Assembly (NCBI GenBank): GCA_030374765.1
Contig: JARGXX010000025.1
Coordinates: 62,001-126,000, forward strand
Reading direction: 5' to 3'
DNA from: Agarophyton chilense
Taxonomy: Eukaryota > Rhodophyta > Florideophyceae > Gracilariales > Gracilariaceae
DNA: 64,000 bases
The position numbers and the translations under genes were made by a program. Position 1 is the first letter of the stretch. Each line of letters opens with the position of its first letter. Under the pieces are notes generated by a model that made no database searches, was not told the origin of the DNA, and worked only from the letters and a program-made list of their open reading frames with translations. Positions 42,471 through 55,100 of this stretch are shown piece by piece.

Positions 42471-45400
42471 TCAGTGATCGCTACGCCGGGCGATCGGCAT
42501 TGGTGCGTCAGAGGCCGCTTCCGGGTCGTGCTTCATGAGAAACATGAAAGGGATTTCCATACGGTCGATATGAGGAGTGTAGGCGATCCTGGACACCGGA
42601 ACACGAGGGGTCAGAAATATCTTCGTTTCTTCTAGATACAACTGAGAATCGGGGAGGTGCCCATACTGCGCGACTGCATAATGGTACAGAAATACCGTAA
42701 AGCGGATGTCTAAAACGGTTCCTATTTCGGGGTGGACCCTGTCAGCCATTTCCATAGGAAGATTTCTATGAGAGCCAGTTAGGTACGGCCCATATATCCT
42801 GAACAGTGCGACGTATAGATGGAACAGATTCCAAACGACTTTCTCTAACTGAGGTGGTGGGAGACGAAGTGGAGCCATCCAATCTTGTATATTTGAGCCG
42901 GCGACGATGTGTTGACTGAGGTTATGCCTTGAGACCGGCTGATCAAAATCGACTCTTATAGGAAGCAACGTAATATTTTGCTGCACTGGATGATTCTCTG
43001 CATACTTGTCCTCGTCCAATGTTATGAGAACATCATCAAGAAGATGTCTAGGTCTCCTAGTGTAAGGCTTGAGGTGTCTGGCGTGCACACTCTGTCGAGT
43101 GTATCGTTGGTTCGGTGAGAACAGAACATATTTAGAATGCATGGCCTTTACCACGCGGCACGGCCCATAGAATTTGGACTCGAAAGCAGACCACTTCACA
43201 TTCGGATTCAAGGCTTTTCCATGGATAACCAAAACTTCATCTCCTACTTTGAAATGATGGTTATATTTTGTATCATCTTCTCTTTGCGGCTGCTTGTCAA
43301 CTCTCGCTGCACGAGTGATATTCCCAGCCATAACTTCATGTCTCCGACTGTCTGGCGTGGAGTGGTCGATGGGTGGAAGCGGGTCTTCAATATGTATTCT
43401 AGGCGGTATTCCATACAAAAGCTCAAACGGTGAAGCTCCTCCAATCATCTTGCCGCGCCTGTAGCCAAAAAAACATCCTCCAAAACCTCGTCCCAATCCT
43501 TTTTCTTGTCAAATACCATCTTACCAATTGCTTTCTTGATTGTATCCACCATGCGCTCCGCCCTACCATTCGACATAGGGGCGTATGCCAGAACTGGTCG
43601 AAGAGAGATTCCCTTTTGCTGCATGAATTTCTTGACAATTTCTGCTTTGAACGCAGTGAAATTATCCGATACTATGGTCAACGGTGGTCCAAATGAAGCA
43701 ACAATTTGAGACTGAACGAAATCCAACACGACTGAAGCCGTTTGAGACTTGGTAGCTATGGCGATCAGCCATCCAGTTAGGTGTTCGACGCCAATCAATA
43801 TGAAACGGTTTCCTAGCTTAGACCGAGGCAGTGGACCAGCAAAGTCTATGGAAAACGTTGCGAAAAGACTTGTCAGAGGAGCCCTCTGGTTCGATCGATA
43901 ATGAGGCAATGGAGAAATGCGCTGGCAGCCTTCAGAACTTCGAACGTATCCAACTATATCAGAGAACATCTGGGGCCACCAAAACCGATCACGAATAAAG
44001 TTCTTAGTAGATTCGAGACCCCAGTGCCCAATATCATCATGAAATGATTTCAGAATTCCTCGACGCTCTTCTTCAGGGGGGACAATTCGTAGTCCATTCT
44101 TCGTGCGGCGAAAGAGCTGAGATTTCCAGACATAGAAGTTTTTGGCGTTTCTCTTCACAGTAGCTCGCTGTTTCGGATCACGCTCCCCCAAAGACAGGTT
44201 GGTGAGATAGCGCCCGATGTCCGCACAAAAAGGATCAAGATTGCCGAAAATGTTTTCTTCACTATTGTTTCCAGCAAAATTGCAGTCCAAAACCTCCGGC
44301 GCCTCCCCTTTCGCATATCTTGAGAGATAATCAGCCGCTGCATTGGTCTTTCCGGGCCGATAGACGATCTCAAACTCATACTCGGCCAAGAGATCGAGCC
44401 ATCGGGCCAGGCGTCCATGAATATCTTTCTTTTTGAATGCGTAGCTAAGTGCCTGGTGATCCATAACGAGCTGGAATGGCTTTGCTCCAAGAAGGTAGAA
44501 ACGAAACTTTTTCAAAGCAAAAACAACTGCCAGAGCCTCTTTCTCACATACAGAATAGTTTCGCTCAGCTGCATTCATGGTTCGGCTGGCATACTGAATT
44601 GGGTGAAACATCCCGTCTTCCTTCTTCTGTGCCAATACGGCTCCAAGGGCCAAGCAAGATGCGTCCGTCTCCACTCTAAATGGAGATTCAAAGTCTGGAA
44701 AGGCCAGCACCGGCGGTGATGCGAGCTTCTTTTTCAATGCCGAGAAAGCTTCCATCATTTCTGGGGTTAAGGCCAACTTTGGCTTCCCGGATGTAGCCGC
44801 ATGGAGTGGGGCGGAGGTCTTCGCAAAGTCTTTGACGAACGGGCGGTAGTAGCTGGCCAATCCAAGGAAACTTCGGAGTTCTGTGGTCGTGGTCGGGACT
44901 TGAGCGTCTTGGATCAAAGAAATCTTGATCATATCCACTGAGACTCCTGACTCATCAATGATGTGACCCAAAAGCGAAATACGAGGGCGTGCAAACTCAC
45001 ACTTCGAAATCTTGATCTTCAAGCCATAGCTGGAAATGATCTTGATTACTTCAGAGACGTGCTGAACATGTTCCCCCAATGTTCTAGAGAATATTACAAC
45101 ATCATCAATATAAACCCGAGCGAAGGGGATTTTCCCGAGAACCGAGTCCATCATTCTCTGAAACGTGGCTGGGGCATTCATCAATCCAAAAGGCATGACT
45201 TCAAACTGAAAAGTTCCCTGGCGGCAGATGAAAGTGGTCATTTCTTTGCATTTTGCGGCCATTCGAATCTGCCAATAACCAGAAAACAAGTCCAATGTAG
45301 TAAATAAGCAACATCCACCTAAACGTCAAAGATCTGATCCATATGTGGGAGTGGCCAGCGGTCCGGCTTCATGTTCTGGTTCAGAGTGCGATAGTCCACG

Positions 45401-47448
45401 CAAAACCTCGGGTTCTCATCCTTCCTCATGGCTATTACGACCGGAAAGGCCCATTCAGAAGAGCAGGGGCGGATGATCCCGGCTTCCAACATGCGGTCCA
45501 CTTCCTTCCGAACCACGTCATTGTACTTTGGCGGCAACCTTCTGACGCGAAATTGAATGGGCTTCTCAATTGTTACTTCGAAATCATGCATAATCGGAAC
45601 GTCAGAAGGACGCAAGTCGTGCAAAGACCATGCGATCACATTTGAGTCCAAAAGAATATCGGCAATTTTCATCTGAGGGGGTTCGGTGAGATGAATCAAC
45701 TTCGACAGGACTTTATCACGCGATCCAAGTGTGGAGAGTGCGCGACCCAATAAGCAGCCAACTGATTCTGATTCGCTCTGATTGCTTCTGTCAGCTGACT
45801 TCTGCAAATGTGAAGATCTGCAAAAGGGTTCGTGGGGAATACGATTGCAACTAAGACAGTGGCGTACGAAGCCATGAGAGTCTACTTCTTCTACGTCTGT
45901 CTCCTCCCCGTTTTCCTGTTGTCTATTCTGTCTGTTCTCTTCATCGATTTGCGGGTTTGAACCTTCTAAAAATGCTTCATTTCCAATATCTGGTGGCTCT
46001 TGAACAACGTATTCATCTTGCGGGAGCTCTTCCTCGAACTCAAGAAGATATCCTCCGTCTTCGTCATCATTAATAAGTCCCCTACGTCCTGGTGTTAGTA
46101 TCGAAGGGTCGATCGGGGGTTCATATTCGTGCCGCCTAAGGCGGACTCTAATGTCAACATGTTCTCTTCCGGCTGTTTCATTTTGAGCATGAAGCACAAT
46201 GATCTCGTCGCGTATAGGGATTGTGAGGATAGGGTCGCGGTAAAGTGGGATTCCAACTTCTCCAGCCTCTTCGTCATCTTCACCATCTTCATCGTCTTCA
46301 TCATCATCTTCATTTTCTTCATCGTCTTCATCATCATCTTCATCTTCTTCATCATCATCCGACTGACTGTCGTCACTTGCTTCGACTACTTCTCGTTCAG
46401 GGCTGACGCTGATTGCCGTCTGCCCACTTTGGAAAGAGGACGTATTGGGGCCACTATCCTCGTCACTAGAGGCGTTTTCCTCGGCATCTTCAAATCTGCG
46501 GTCATCATCTCGAACGGGTGACTGAGCCTGGGAGGCTACTTCGTAACTATCATCCGACTGGACTCGAAAAGCCGGACCATTCGGGGCCAAAGCTCGTATG
46601 GGGATTCGGATGAGGATGGGGCCTGTGACGTCATCATTTTGAGGCTCTGCCACACCTTCATGGTCTTCACCTGTACTCTCTTCTGGATCGGGAGGGTTGT
46701 CCTGTGTGGGCGCTTCTTCATCAACTGCAACGAGGGTGACATCTGCGTTTATTTCCGTTGATTGGTCCATGATTATCTCGACAAAGTCTGCGTCTCCCAC
46801 CTCCACCGAATCGGATGGAACCGCATCTGAGTCAGATGTGAAGTCTATGCTATCAGTGTCAGAAAGTGGGGCGTAGGATTCCAGCCCAGCGCGATCGAGG
46901 TCTAGTCCCAGTGTAATTGACTTGTCATCGTAATTCATTGAAACTTCTTGCGCGCCAAGGTCGATGCATGCATGTAACTTCTCTAATGTTGGACAGCCAA
47001 TTATGACGTCCAATGGCGGCTTCTGAATGAGAAGAAAGTCAAGCGGAACTCTCACGTTGTCAAATCGAACGGGCACCTCAGTCAACATGCCGAACACGAC
47101 AGCTATGCTTCCGTCGGCGACTTTGATCTTTCTGTCGGTCGCTCTCGGCTCCAAGGACAACACATCAGCTAATTCTGCGGACATAATGTTAGGTATGGCT
47201 CCAGAGTCTAATAATGCTTGGGTTGTAGTGCCATAGACCTTGATTGACACCACCTTTAGTCTGCGCTCGTCCTTGGGTACCTGGGCTGCATTAACCCTTC
47301 GACGAGAATGTTTTCCTGAAACAATTTTACGGAGGTCTTTCTTCGCCACGTCAGCATCTCCGCGGATCAGTTGTCCAAAGGTCATTCCAGATGGCGCATT
47401 GGCTAATTCTTCCAGAACGTTGTACTTCCCTGTGCGCACCTCAAGCAT
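42471..47448 (-). pseudogene. Pol of Ty3 element B (protease, RT, RNase H, integrase) with two frame breaks
   Basis: The frame 45319-47448 has a retropepsin (ALLDSGAIPNIMS), a long acidic linker (EDEDDDEDDEENEDDD type) and the RT start (FCVDYRTLNQNMKPDRWPLP). One missing base near 45312 separates it from 43445-45295. That frame carries DLFSGYWQIRM, the RT active site VYIDDVVIFSR, RNase H (NYSVCEKEALAVVFALKKF) and integrase (SIDFAGPLP, TIVSDNFTAF, SNGRAERMV). A second one-base loss in a T7 run (about 43468) separates the integrase tail, 42471-43496 (GASPFELLYGIPPRI). Gag precedes it in the -1 frame with a 46-nt overlap, as in Ty3 gag-pol frameshifting. Confidence 0.9.
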
Positions 47449-48653
47449 CGCTTTACTCGAGGGCTTCTTAGAAGACGTTTTCCTTGCTTCTCTGAGCGCT
47501 TGCCTCTACCAGTGACGTCACCCTGGGGCCTGACTGCCCTAGACTGTGGGTTGGAATTCAGAAGGGAGCGGATTCCCATCCGATCTTCCGTTCTGATCTG
47601 TTTCGGGAGGGGAGCCCCCTCCGCGTTTCTCTTTGTCACCGTAACCGGTTCTTCTTGCTCCAGATCGCCCACGGTGACAACTGACACTTGACTCGGTTTC
47701 TGTTGCTCTTCTACAGCAGCCTCCCGGGCCCTATCCCTCCAACGTTCTTCTTGCTGAGATTCACTCTTTGCTCCATCGAATCCAGCTCGCTTGTCCTGGT
47801 TAGGGTTTCGGACCCAACAGTTTACAATTGAATGACCATTCTTGCCGCAGCGTCCGCACCTTGTGTCGCGGTGTGGATTGAGTAGAAAACGGGTGGAATA
47901 ATGGCCAGGCTTCTGGCAATACGTGCAGAGTCGCTCTTCGTCTTTATTGGCTTGGGAAGCGGGCGTCTGCGACTTCTTCACAAATAATGCCAGCTTTGAA
48001 AGCTGTTCTGCAAGCTGGTCTACCTTCTCTTCCATCTGAGGGGCTTCCGGAGTTTTGCTTCTAGAGATCACTTTCTTCGGTGGGGGACTCATGTGGAATG
48101 GGTGATGATCTCCCAAGATCTTCTTTCCAGAAACAAATTCTTTCACAAGCGACTTCAGAGTTCTATAATCGTAAGCTCCACGGAACACCACGAATTGAGC
48201 GAGATCCGCGTACTGCATGACAGCGTTTCTCAGCAGTCCAAATCGAGCCTTCTCGTTGAATCCGGCTCTCTCGAACGAATTGTCCATGCTTTTCATCGAT
48301 CCCAAGAGATGATCGTATGACAAGCGTGCACTAACTGCTTTTCTGATATGTTCCTCGGGCTCTTCCGGTACTCCAAATCGATCCAAGAACACTTTCTTAA
48401 CGATCCCATAATCTCTTGCATCCTCCGTCAAGTCTCCCTCCGAGGCAAACGTCTCATAGTAGAACTCAAATGCAGCACCCTCCAGGAATCCGAGAAATTC
48501 AAGAGCGCGGTCTTCGTCAGATTTTCCACGAGTTGCGACATTCTCATAAAAGAAAAGAAACTTGCGAATATCAACGCCAGATCCATCAAAGTGGCTCAAT
48601 CCAGGAACATCAGAGGAGCTCGGGCCTCCTCGAGAGTACCATGTGAACGTCAT
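47403..48653 (-). CDS. Gag of Ty3 element B
   Basis: This is an intact frame of about 416 residues. The N-terminal half is capsid-like (LDRFGVPEEPEEHIRKAV, FGLLRNAVMQYADLAQFV). Two zinc knuckles follow: CTYCQKPGHYSTRFL, which lacks the final Cys, and the complete CGRCGKNGHSIVNC. The ATG at 48653 lies inside the last 12 nt of the 5' LTR, so the frame crosses the LTR end and reads through the primer-binding site (TWYSRGG). Ty1 also starts its Gag within the LTR. There is no nearby alternative Met. Confidence 0.85.
   Translation of the reverse strand: MTFTWYSRGGPSSSDVPGLSHFDGSGVDIRKFLFFYENVATRGKSDEDRALEFLGFLEGAAFEFYYETFASEGDLTEDARDYGIVKKVFLDRFGVPEEPEEHIRKAVSARLSYDHLLGSMKSMDNSFERAGFNEKARFGLLRNAVMQYADLAQFVVFRGAYDYRTLKSLVKEFVSGKKILGDHHPFHMSPPPKKVISRSKTPEAPQMEEKVDQLAEQLSKLALFVKKSQTPASQANKDEERLCTYCQKPGHYSTRFLLNPHRDTRCGRCGKNGHSIVNCWVRNPNQDKRAGFDGAKSESQQEERWRDRAREAAVEEQQKPSQVSVVTVGDLEQEEPVTVTKRNAEGAPLPKQIRTEDRMGIRSLLNSNPQSRAVRPQGDVTGRGKRSEKQGKRLLRSPRVKRCLRCAQGSTTFWKN
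48625..48641 (-). other. Primer-binding site of Ty3 element B
   Basis: On the minus strand TGGTACTCTCGAGGAGG directly follows the 5' LTR end (TTCACA). It begins with the TGG that pairs with tRNA CCA. It lies within the Gag reading frame. Confidence 0.75.
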
Positions 48654-49235
48654 GTCTGTAGATCAGAAAAGAACACAACGCGGGTGGCAACAACCCAAGT
48701 GGACACAAGTAAATAGTAATGCTCTCGAGAGTACCAGCCCTACAGAGGGCAGAAATAGTGTGTCAAAGACGCGGCAAGAGAAGAAACAAATGCAATTGAT
48801 AGGTAGAACGTGAACCCAAAAAGATGACGACAAGTTGGCAGGCGAAAACAAAGATATAAAAGTGATACGAGGATAGAAAAGGTAAAGGCCTACGCCACAG
48901 GTTGAAACTTTTATTGATGAGGTGGGGTGAGTCGAGGTGACATGACCAGAGTTGGTCGGAGCCGACCGGAGGCCGCCTTTTCTAGATGATTTTCCGGCCA
49001 GCCGGCGCGCGAATTCGCGCGCCGCCCGATACACGACCATGTTCTGGAACCTTATCGACGCAGAACGCACTTGTGTTGCGCAACAAGCGTGTGGTATCTA
49101 ATAATTTGTATTTCTACTCTGAAATAAACAGATTATTTCTTTATATCCATCCTTCCATTCAGCCTACGTGCAACGCGCTTTAATTTGCCAGCGATGTTGC
49201 ACGTGCCACGCTCCCGCGCCAAAACCGCCACCACA
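48642..49235 (-). repeat. 5' LTR of Ty3 element B
   Basis: It is nearly identical to 41866-42459, with the same termini (TGTGAACG...CCACCACA) and the same internal palindrome (49004-49023). An open frame of 135 codons on the minus strand is present in both LTRs but shows no recognisable protein. Confidence 0.95.
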
Positions 49236-49240
49236 CTTAC

Positions 49241-49925
49241 AATTTGTAATTGATGAGATATTGTACTAATAAACACAAATGTTTTTTTATTTTTAGCAAA
49301 CTACCTATGTGTGGTACTACAGTCCGCGAAACAATAATAAAAACATTCCAGGATTGTTGCCGTTCAGGCCACTCTCTGTAGACTGCGTAGTTTCTTTTAC
49401 TTAGAGCAATACAGCTTGAACATTAACGTAACAACCAATGCACTTCTTTCTGAACGCATTATCGTTACAGGTATATATGTTGAATTAAAGCATGAAAAAT
49501 AAAGAAATACGTTTACTTTGTTCCGTTTCCATGACAAATTCAGTACTACGTAACCCATACCCTTAGTCGTTCATACCGGCTAAGAATCGACTTAAGTTGA
49601 CCTGTACTGTTGTGAGATATTGTAAAAGATTAAACATATCTGCTAAGATGGTTTTTATATTTCTTTAAATTAAACAGCGACATCAATTTGATAAAAGCAA
49701 TTGTCAGCCAAAAATTAAAAAGGCAACAGTAAATACATGTTAAAAAACCACCAAACCGAACGTGCGACATAAAACCGAAAACGTTTTGGATTAAAGCAAA
49801 ACAGCAGCAACCTCAAAAGCAATAGAACGTCGCCGCAAAAAAAGACAAACTCACAGATAACAAATTGTTTTGATTGACCTCTTTTTAGTCTATTTTTTAA
49901 CGATTTATGCCTACGCTTTCCATTC
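49241..49925. other. AT-rich intergenic DNA between elements B and the copia element
   Basis: No coding frame longer than about 85 codons and no family recognised. The left edge is the target site of element B. Confidence 0.5.
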
Positions 49926-50106
49926 TTAATATCCGTGCGCCTCATGCAAGACGAAAAAACAGCACGAAGCATGCGTAATTTCTTTTACACATCGCCTCGC
50001 TCCGTAGCTTTCTCTGAAATAAATAAAATGCACGGCCGCCGACAGTGGTCACACCCACCGTCAAAGAAACTAAGGCGAAGAAGGGCTTCAGTGCCCAATT
50101 CCAACA
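49926..50106 (+). repeat. 5' LTR (conserved part) of the copia element
   Basis: It is about 75-80% alike by eye to 56414-56595. It ends CAACA immediately before the primer-binding site at 50107-50120 (TGGTAGCATTTGCC). Confidence 0.75.
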
Positions 50107-50120
50107 TGGTAGCATTTGCC

Positions 50121-51870
50121 TGAGTCTGTGCACAATTGAAGCACCTCTGGTCATTTCCTGGCGCCTGACCTCCGGTGCCTCCTCGGCCTTCCGGCCACCG
50201 CACTTCGTAATCCATCCGATCTCCGCGCATCCTCGGACTTCGGACCCCGCTCTTCATCAACCTACGGCTGCCGCGCTTCCTCAACTTCTGGCCTGCGCGC
50301 TCATAAGTCTTCACGCCTCCCCGCTTTCATGGCTTTCGACCTTCGCGCATTCTCGACATTCTGTCTCAACGCTTCATCAATCTACGTTTTCCGTGCTTCC
50401 TCGGCCTCCCACTTCCGCGCTTTTTCGGCATTCGGCCTCTGCTTTTCATAAAACAACAGCTTCCGCGCTTCATTGACCTCCAGCTTCCGTGCTTTCTTGG
50501 CATTCGGCCTCCGCGCATCTTTGGCCTTCGGTCTTCATCAACCCACGACTTCTGCGCTCCCTAAGCCTTTGTTCTTTGCGCCTTTTGGCGTTCGGCCTCC
50601 GGTCATCATCTGTCTACGGCATACGCGCTTCATGAACCTACTGAATCCGTGTTTGTCTGTCCTCTGGCCTCTGCCTTTCTGCAGCCTTTGGCTTCCGCGA
50701 TTCATAAGCCTTAAGGCCTCAGCGTATCGATTCCTTGGCTTATGCCTCCTCTCTGCGCCTCGGTTTCTCGGCTTGCGTCTCCCTTCTGCGCCTTTGATTC
50801 TCGGCTTGTGCCTCACCTCTGCGCATCGGTTCCTTGGCTTGCGCTTCCCCTTTGCGCCTCGGTTCCTCTGCTTGGGCCTCGCTTCAGCGTATCGGTTCCT
50901 TGGCTTGCGTCTCCCCTTTGCAGCCTCGGTTCGTTGGCTTGCGCCTCCTCTTTGCGCCTTGGTTCCTCGGCTGGGCCCTTTCTCGCTTCGAGAATTGACT
51001 GCCTGGGGCTATCGCATTGCTTAGGGTCTAAAGTTTTATCTCTCGAGGCAGAGAGAGAGAGATGAACTCAATCAACAACATACCTCCGTGCCCTTACAAG
51101 TCGAGAAGCTCCCTACATTCGAATGTTGAGAATGAAGTCTCTCAACCTCCCCGGGAAGCTGCGGCGATATATGAATTAGAGGTGGTGGGAAGTTGCACCA
51201 GTCTCTATTAATGGTCTTAGCGACCAGACTGCTTGAGAGATGTCTTCATAAGTCATTTAACATCATCCCGGTATCCACGCAATCAAAAAGGGTACCTGAG
51301 GCAGCATGGACTTTGTTGGGAGTTTGTGACTGTCATGCTGAGAACCGGATCGGAAATCGATCGGGGACTTGAACTAATCCGGTTGGGATGCATCACACTG
51401 GATAACTAGCTTTGCTGGGGTGTGCTCTGCGGACCTTCGGTGACATGGTATCTCATCGTTCAGTCTCAGTCACAAACAATCATTGGAGCGTAAAGAGAAA
51501 TCTTTTTTAAAGGTCGCGTCTTATTGGTGGGGGGTTGGCTGCTTAATTGCAGGGACCTGTACTGCATCGTTCGCCTAGCTCCCTGGGTTGGGTTTTGATC
51601 ACCTTAAGTTTTAATTACTCCCTCTACACGTAGGGGATGGGCGAAGTTGAAGTCAAAGAAGAAGGAGAAATCGTTGCTACTAAGAAAGTTGCGGAATGCT
51701 TTCCCGCTCAAGCTGGTTGATCACGCGTACTCTTTTCCCGCTCAAACAGGTTGACCTTGCGGACACCTCTCCCGCTTCAGTAGGTAAATCTTATATCCAC
51801 ATCTACAAACAAAGTCGGGTGCTCAAGAGGCTCTCCTCGTAAGGCTACCGAAGCTCAAGGTACCCACATA
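50121..51870 (+). other. Untranslated leader of the copia element with degenerate C/T-rich tandem repeats
   Basis: From 50160 to 50990 the plus strand is a string of degenerate repeats around CTTCCGCGCTTC and, from about 50720, GCCTCGGTTCCTCGGCTTGC units of about 35 bp. A GA microsatellite follows at about 51048-51062. No credible gene precedes the Gag-like frame. Confidence 0.6.
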
Positions 51871-52117
51871 CTACATTCTATGGCGCCGTCGTCTTCTAGC
51901 GTATCTTGGCTGAGACGATGTTTTTCTCAGAGGTTTAGATCCTCGCCCCAAAGGATTCAATCTCAATAACCTTGCAATGAGTTTTTGGTTCGAGAAGTCT
52001 ATGAAAGCCAATAGTACAATCATATTATGCGTCGGTGATTCCGCTCTTGCTCTCGTCCGTACCTTTGTGCACGACGACGACAAAACCGCCAAGGCCCTTT
52101 AGGATGAACTGCAGCGA

Positions 52118-55100
52118 TTGTACACTACATCCAATTCACAAGCTGTTCAGAACATCCGTCATCGCTCTGAAACTCTCGTTTTCAGAGATAGTGAAGACTG
52201 GAACAAGCATGTGTATAAGTTCTTGGACATTGTTGGGGTACTTTCAACCTTTGACGAGCAGCTTTCGGACAAAGAAAAAGTTTCGAAGCTCATCCGAATT
52301 CTTCCAAACTCTTTCGCCCCTTTGGCAATGCATTCCAACCTCACTGACGCCGGATTCGACTCCATCGTGAATTCTGTCGAAGCAGAAGGGGCTCGCTGTA
52401 GGAACGAGAACAACCGGGAACAATCTTCCACCAGTACGCCCTCGTCGTTAACACAACCTAAGGCATACACGGCAAGAAGGAAAGGACGCAGACGACGAAC
52501 CTGGCGAAAAAAAATCATCCTCCAACAGGGATTGTGGTGACAACAACTGATACGACTGCGGTCGTCGCGGTCACTACGCTTGAGACCGCTACAAACAGAA
52601 ACGAGAAATATACAACAACAAACATACTTCTCGAGAATCTGACAGTCTACAAAATTGTCCGAATAATGGTGTTGGTGATAACTCGCAGTACCGACCACAA
52701 TACAACCAAGGTGGAAAACGTCAATCCAACTAAAATTAACGCTTAGCACCAAAGGGAATGGAAATGGAAGTAAAAACTTCAACCCCCAATTGTTCATGGT
52801 GCAAAGGGAGGATGATCCTGTGCCTTCATCTCCATACAACTGTAATGTGGCAAAGTACAGAGGTAATATTGCGTTACTGTCCCAAAATACATTCGATTCG
52901 GCCTATATTGACTCTGGCGCTACCCACCACTTCTTCCATTCGCTTATTTTCTTTATCCGCTACGAGCGCATGGAAATTGAGCTCGTACAAGCCGCCTCCG
53001 GCACTGCTCTTCTTGTTGGGAAATGCCACGTATGGATACCTCTCAACAATGGTACAGTCTTTGAAGCCTACCGCGCTCCGGCTTTTAAGGCCAATATTCT
53101 ATCCGTTGGTGTCCTTAGCGTGGACTTGATGGTGTTATTCACTTCTACATTACGACCATATAAGAAATCCTTCATTATGGACCCCCATCGTAAGTCGGAA
53201 GTCATATGAGAGACACAAATTCACAAAGGGCTCTTCACTATGAATCCCGCTCATCATGAAAAGGACAAACAGGCAATGACGATCCATGTTAGCAACACTA
53301 AACAGGAACTTACTTTGGAATGGTATGCACGCACTGATCACATGCACCCTACGAGATATAATAATCTTTCAAAAGCTTTCGACTTTGTTCCATATTTTCA
53401 ACGCTCTATCTTCGAGTCCCTAACCTGCATTCTTTGCCTAACCGGTAAGGTGAAGCGGAAGCCACTCGTTCTTAAACCCAATTCCATGACAACATCTAAC
53501 CCACTGGACCTGATACACTTGGATGTATCTGGAAAGATTTCGCCTTCATCATCAGAGGCAGTCTATGCTATCGCAATCCTCGACCACCGCACATCAAATT
53601 CTGACGTTTTCTTCACGAAGGACAAGGATGGTCAAACTATTCGTAAGCACGTAGAATGGTACAAACACCTGTCAGAGTTGGAGCTTAACTACTTCTTTCG
53701 CTTGAAAAATTTTCGTCTTGACGGGACAGGCGAGCACAAGAATGAAGAATTGGAAAAATTTTGCTTCAAAAGCAGCAGCAACCTAGAATACTCCTTCGCC
53801 TACGCCTCTGAAAGCATTGGTGCAGCCGAAATGCTCTTTCAAGAACATTGGACCAGGACTCGCGTACTTCTATTCGCAAGCAAGTTACCGATAGCCTTCT
53901 GGGCTTAAGCCATGACCCACACGAACTAGCTCCGAAATCGAGCTCCTTCGTCGAGGATACTGGAAAGAAATCCAATGCTCGAGTGGGACCCAACTAGAAC
54001 AATCGATTTTTCCCACATACCTGACCTTGGCCAATCTGTTTATGCTTTTTCTACCTCTCTCAGACAGTGGCAAACAAAAAGTTCCTCCCACGTACCATAT
54101 TTGCGTACTTTATTGGAATGAAAAGTGACACAACACTTCTTCGTATGTTTGTCCCGGAGAAGAACTCGGATATCACTTGTCGCAGCTTGGACTTCAAAGC
54201 CGTCAACACCTCCTCAATTTCCAGTATATCTACTCATCTGGAAGGAGTAACAAGACAAACGAAGACCGAGAACACAGAACCTTTCGAAAACGATTTGGAC
54301 GGTCCCGACATGGAGGAACATCTGATCAAGGCATTCACCACCATGACTGACAACTTCCCCAACGTTTGGATTTCCAAGAAAACTCTAGACAACCCCACGG
54401 ATCCGAGCAGCTTCAAAGAAGCATGCACTGATGCCAGCTGGCGCCAAGCCATTGATCGTGAAATGAATGCGCACATCCATAGAAAAACATGGGAACTAAT
54501 TCCACGTAAATCTTGGATGAAGCCAGTTCCCTACACTTTGGTGTTCGATGAGAAGATGCTCAATTCGATCGGGAAGAAATTTCTGAGGAAAGCACGCTTC
54601 TGTCTACGTGGGGACATGCAGAAGCCGTCCGTTGACCTCTATCGTTCGAATACATACACTCCTGTGGCCTGTCATGAAGCCCTTCGTATTCTCCTTGCCT
54701 TTGCGGCTGCACACGATCTTGTTTTAGAAGGCGCAGACATTTCCAACGCATACTTGTACGGCAGACTGGATGTGCCGGTCATCATGGAATAGCCAACAAA
54801 CTCCTCTGGGATACTCGAAAAGCCAGATCACGTATGTACACTGCTCAACTCTCTGTATGGAGCAGTACAGGATGGCATAACACAGGGCTCTATTTTCGGA
54901 AACTGTCCTTTCACGGAACTTTGTGGCATCTGCATTAGACTCGAGAGTACTCATGTTTCGGAAAAAAACAAAGTTTATTTATCCTGGCTGTTATCGTTGA
55001 CGATTGTGCGTTCGCTTCAAACAGGTCTGAGCTTCTTAGTAACTTCAAGGAGAAACTTTAGGCAACCTTCGATTTCAAATTATATGGGGAACTCAAGGCA

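Larger units (their letters stand above)
41861..49240 (-). mobile_element. Ty3/gypsy LTR retrotransposon B, nearly complete
   Basis: Two 594-bp LTRs flank gag-pol on the minus strand. The 5-bp target duplication CTTAC is perfect (41861-41865 and 49236-49240). The primer-binding site TGGTACTCTCGAGG abuts the 5' LTR, and a GTACGGGGGTG polypurine tract abuts the 3' LTR. The LTRs differ at only scattered positions, so insertion is fairly recent, although pol has two one-base frame breaks. Confidence 0.95.

Noticed and set aside
47403-47448. Classical slippery heptamer for -1 frameshifting in the gag-pol overlap of element B
   Set aside because: The frames overlap in the -1 relation, but I could not find a convincing X-XXY-YYZ heptamer in the 46-nt overlap.
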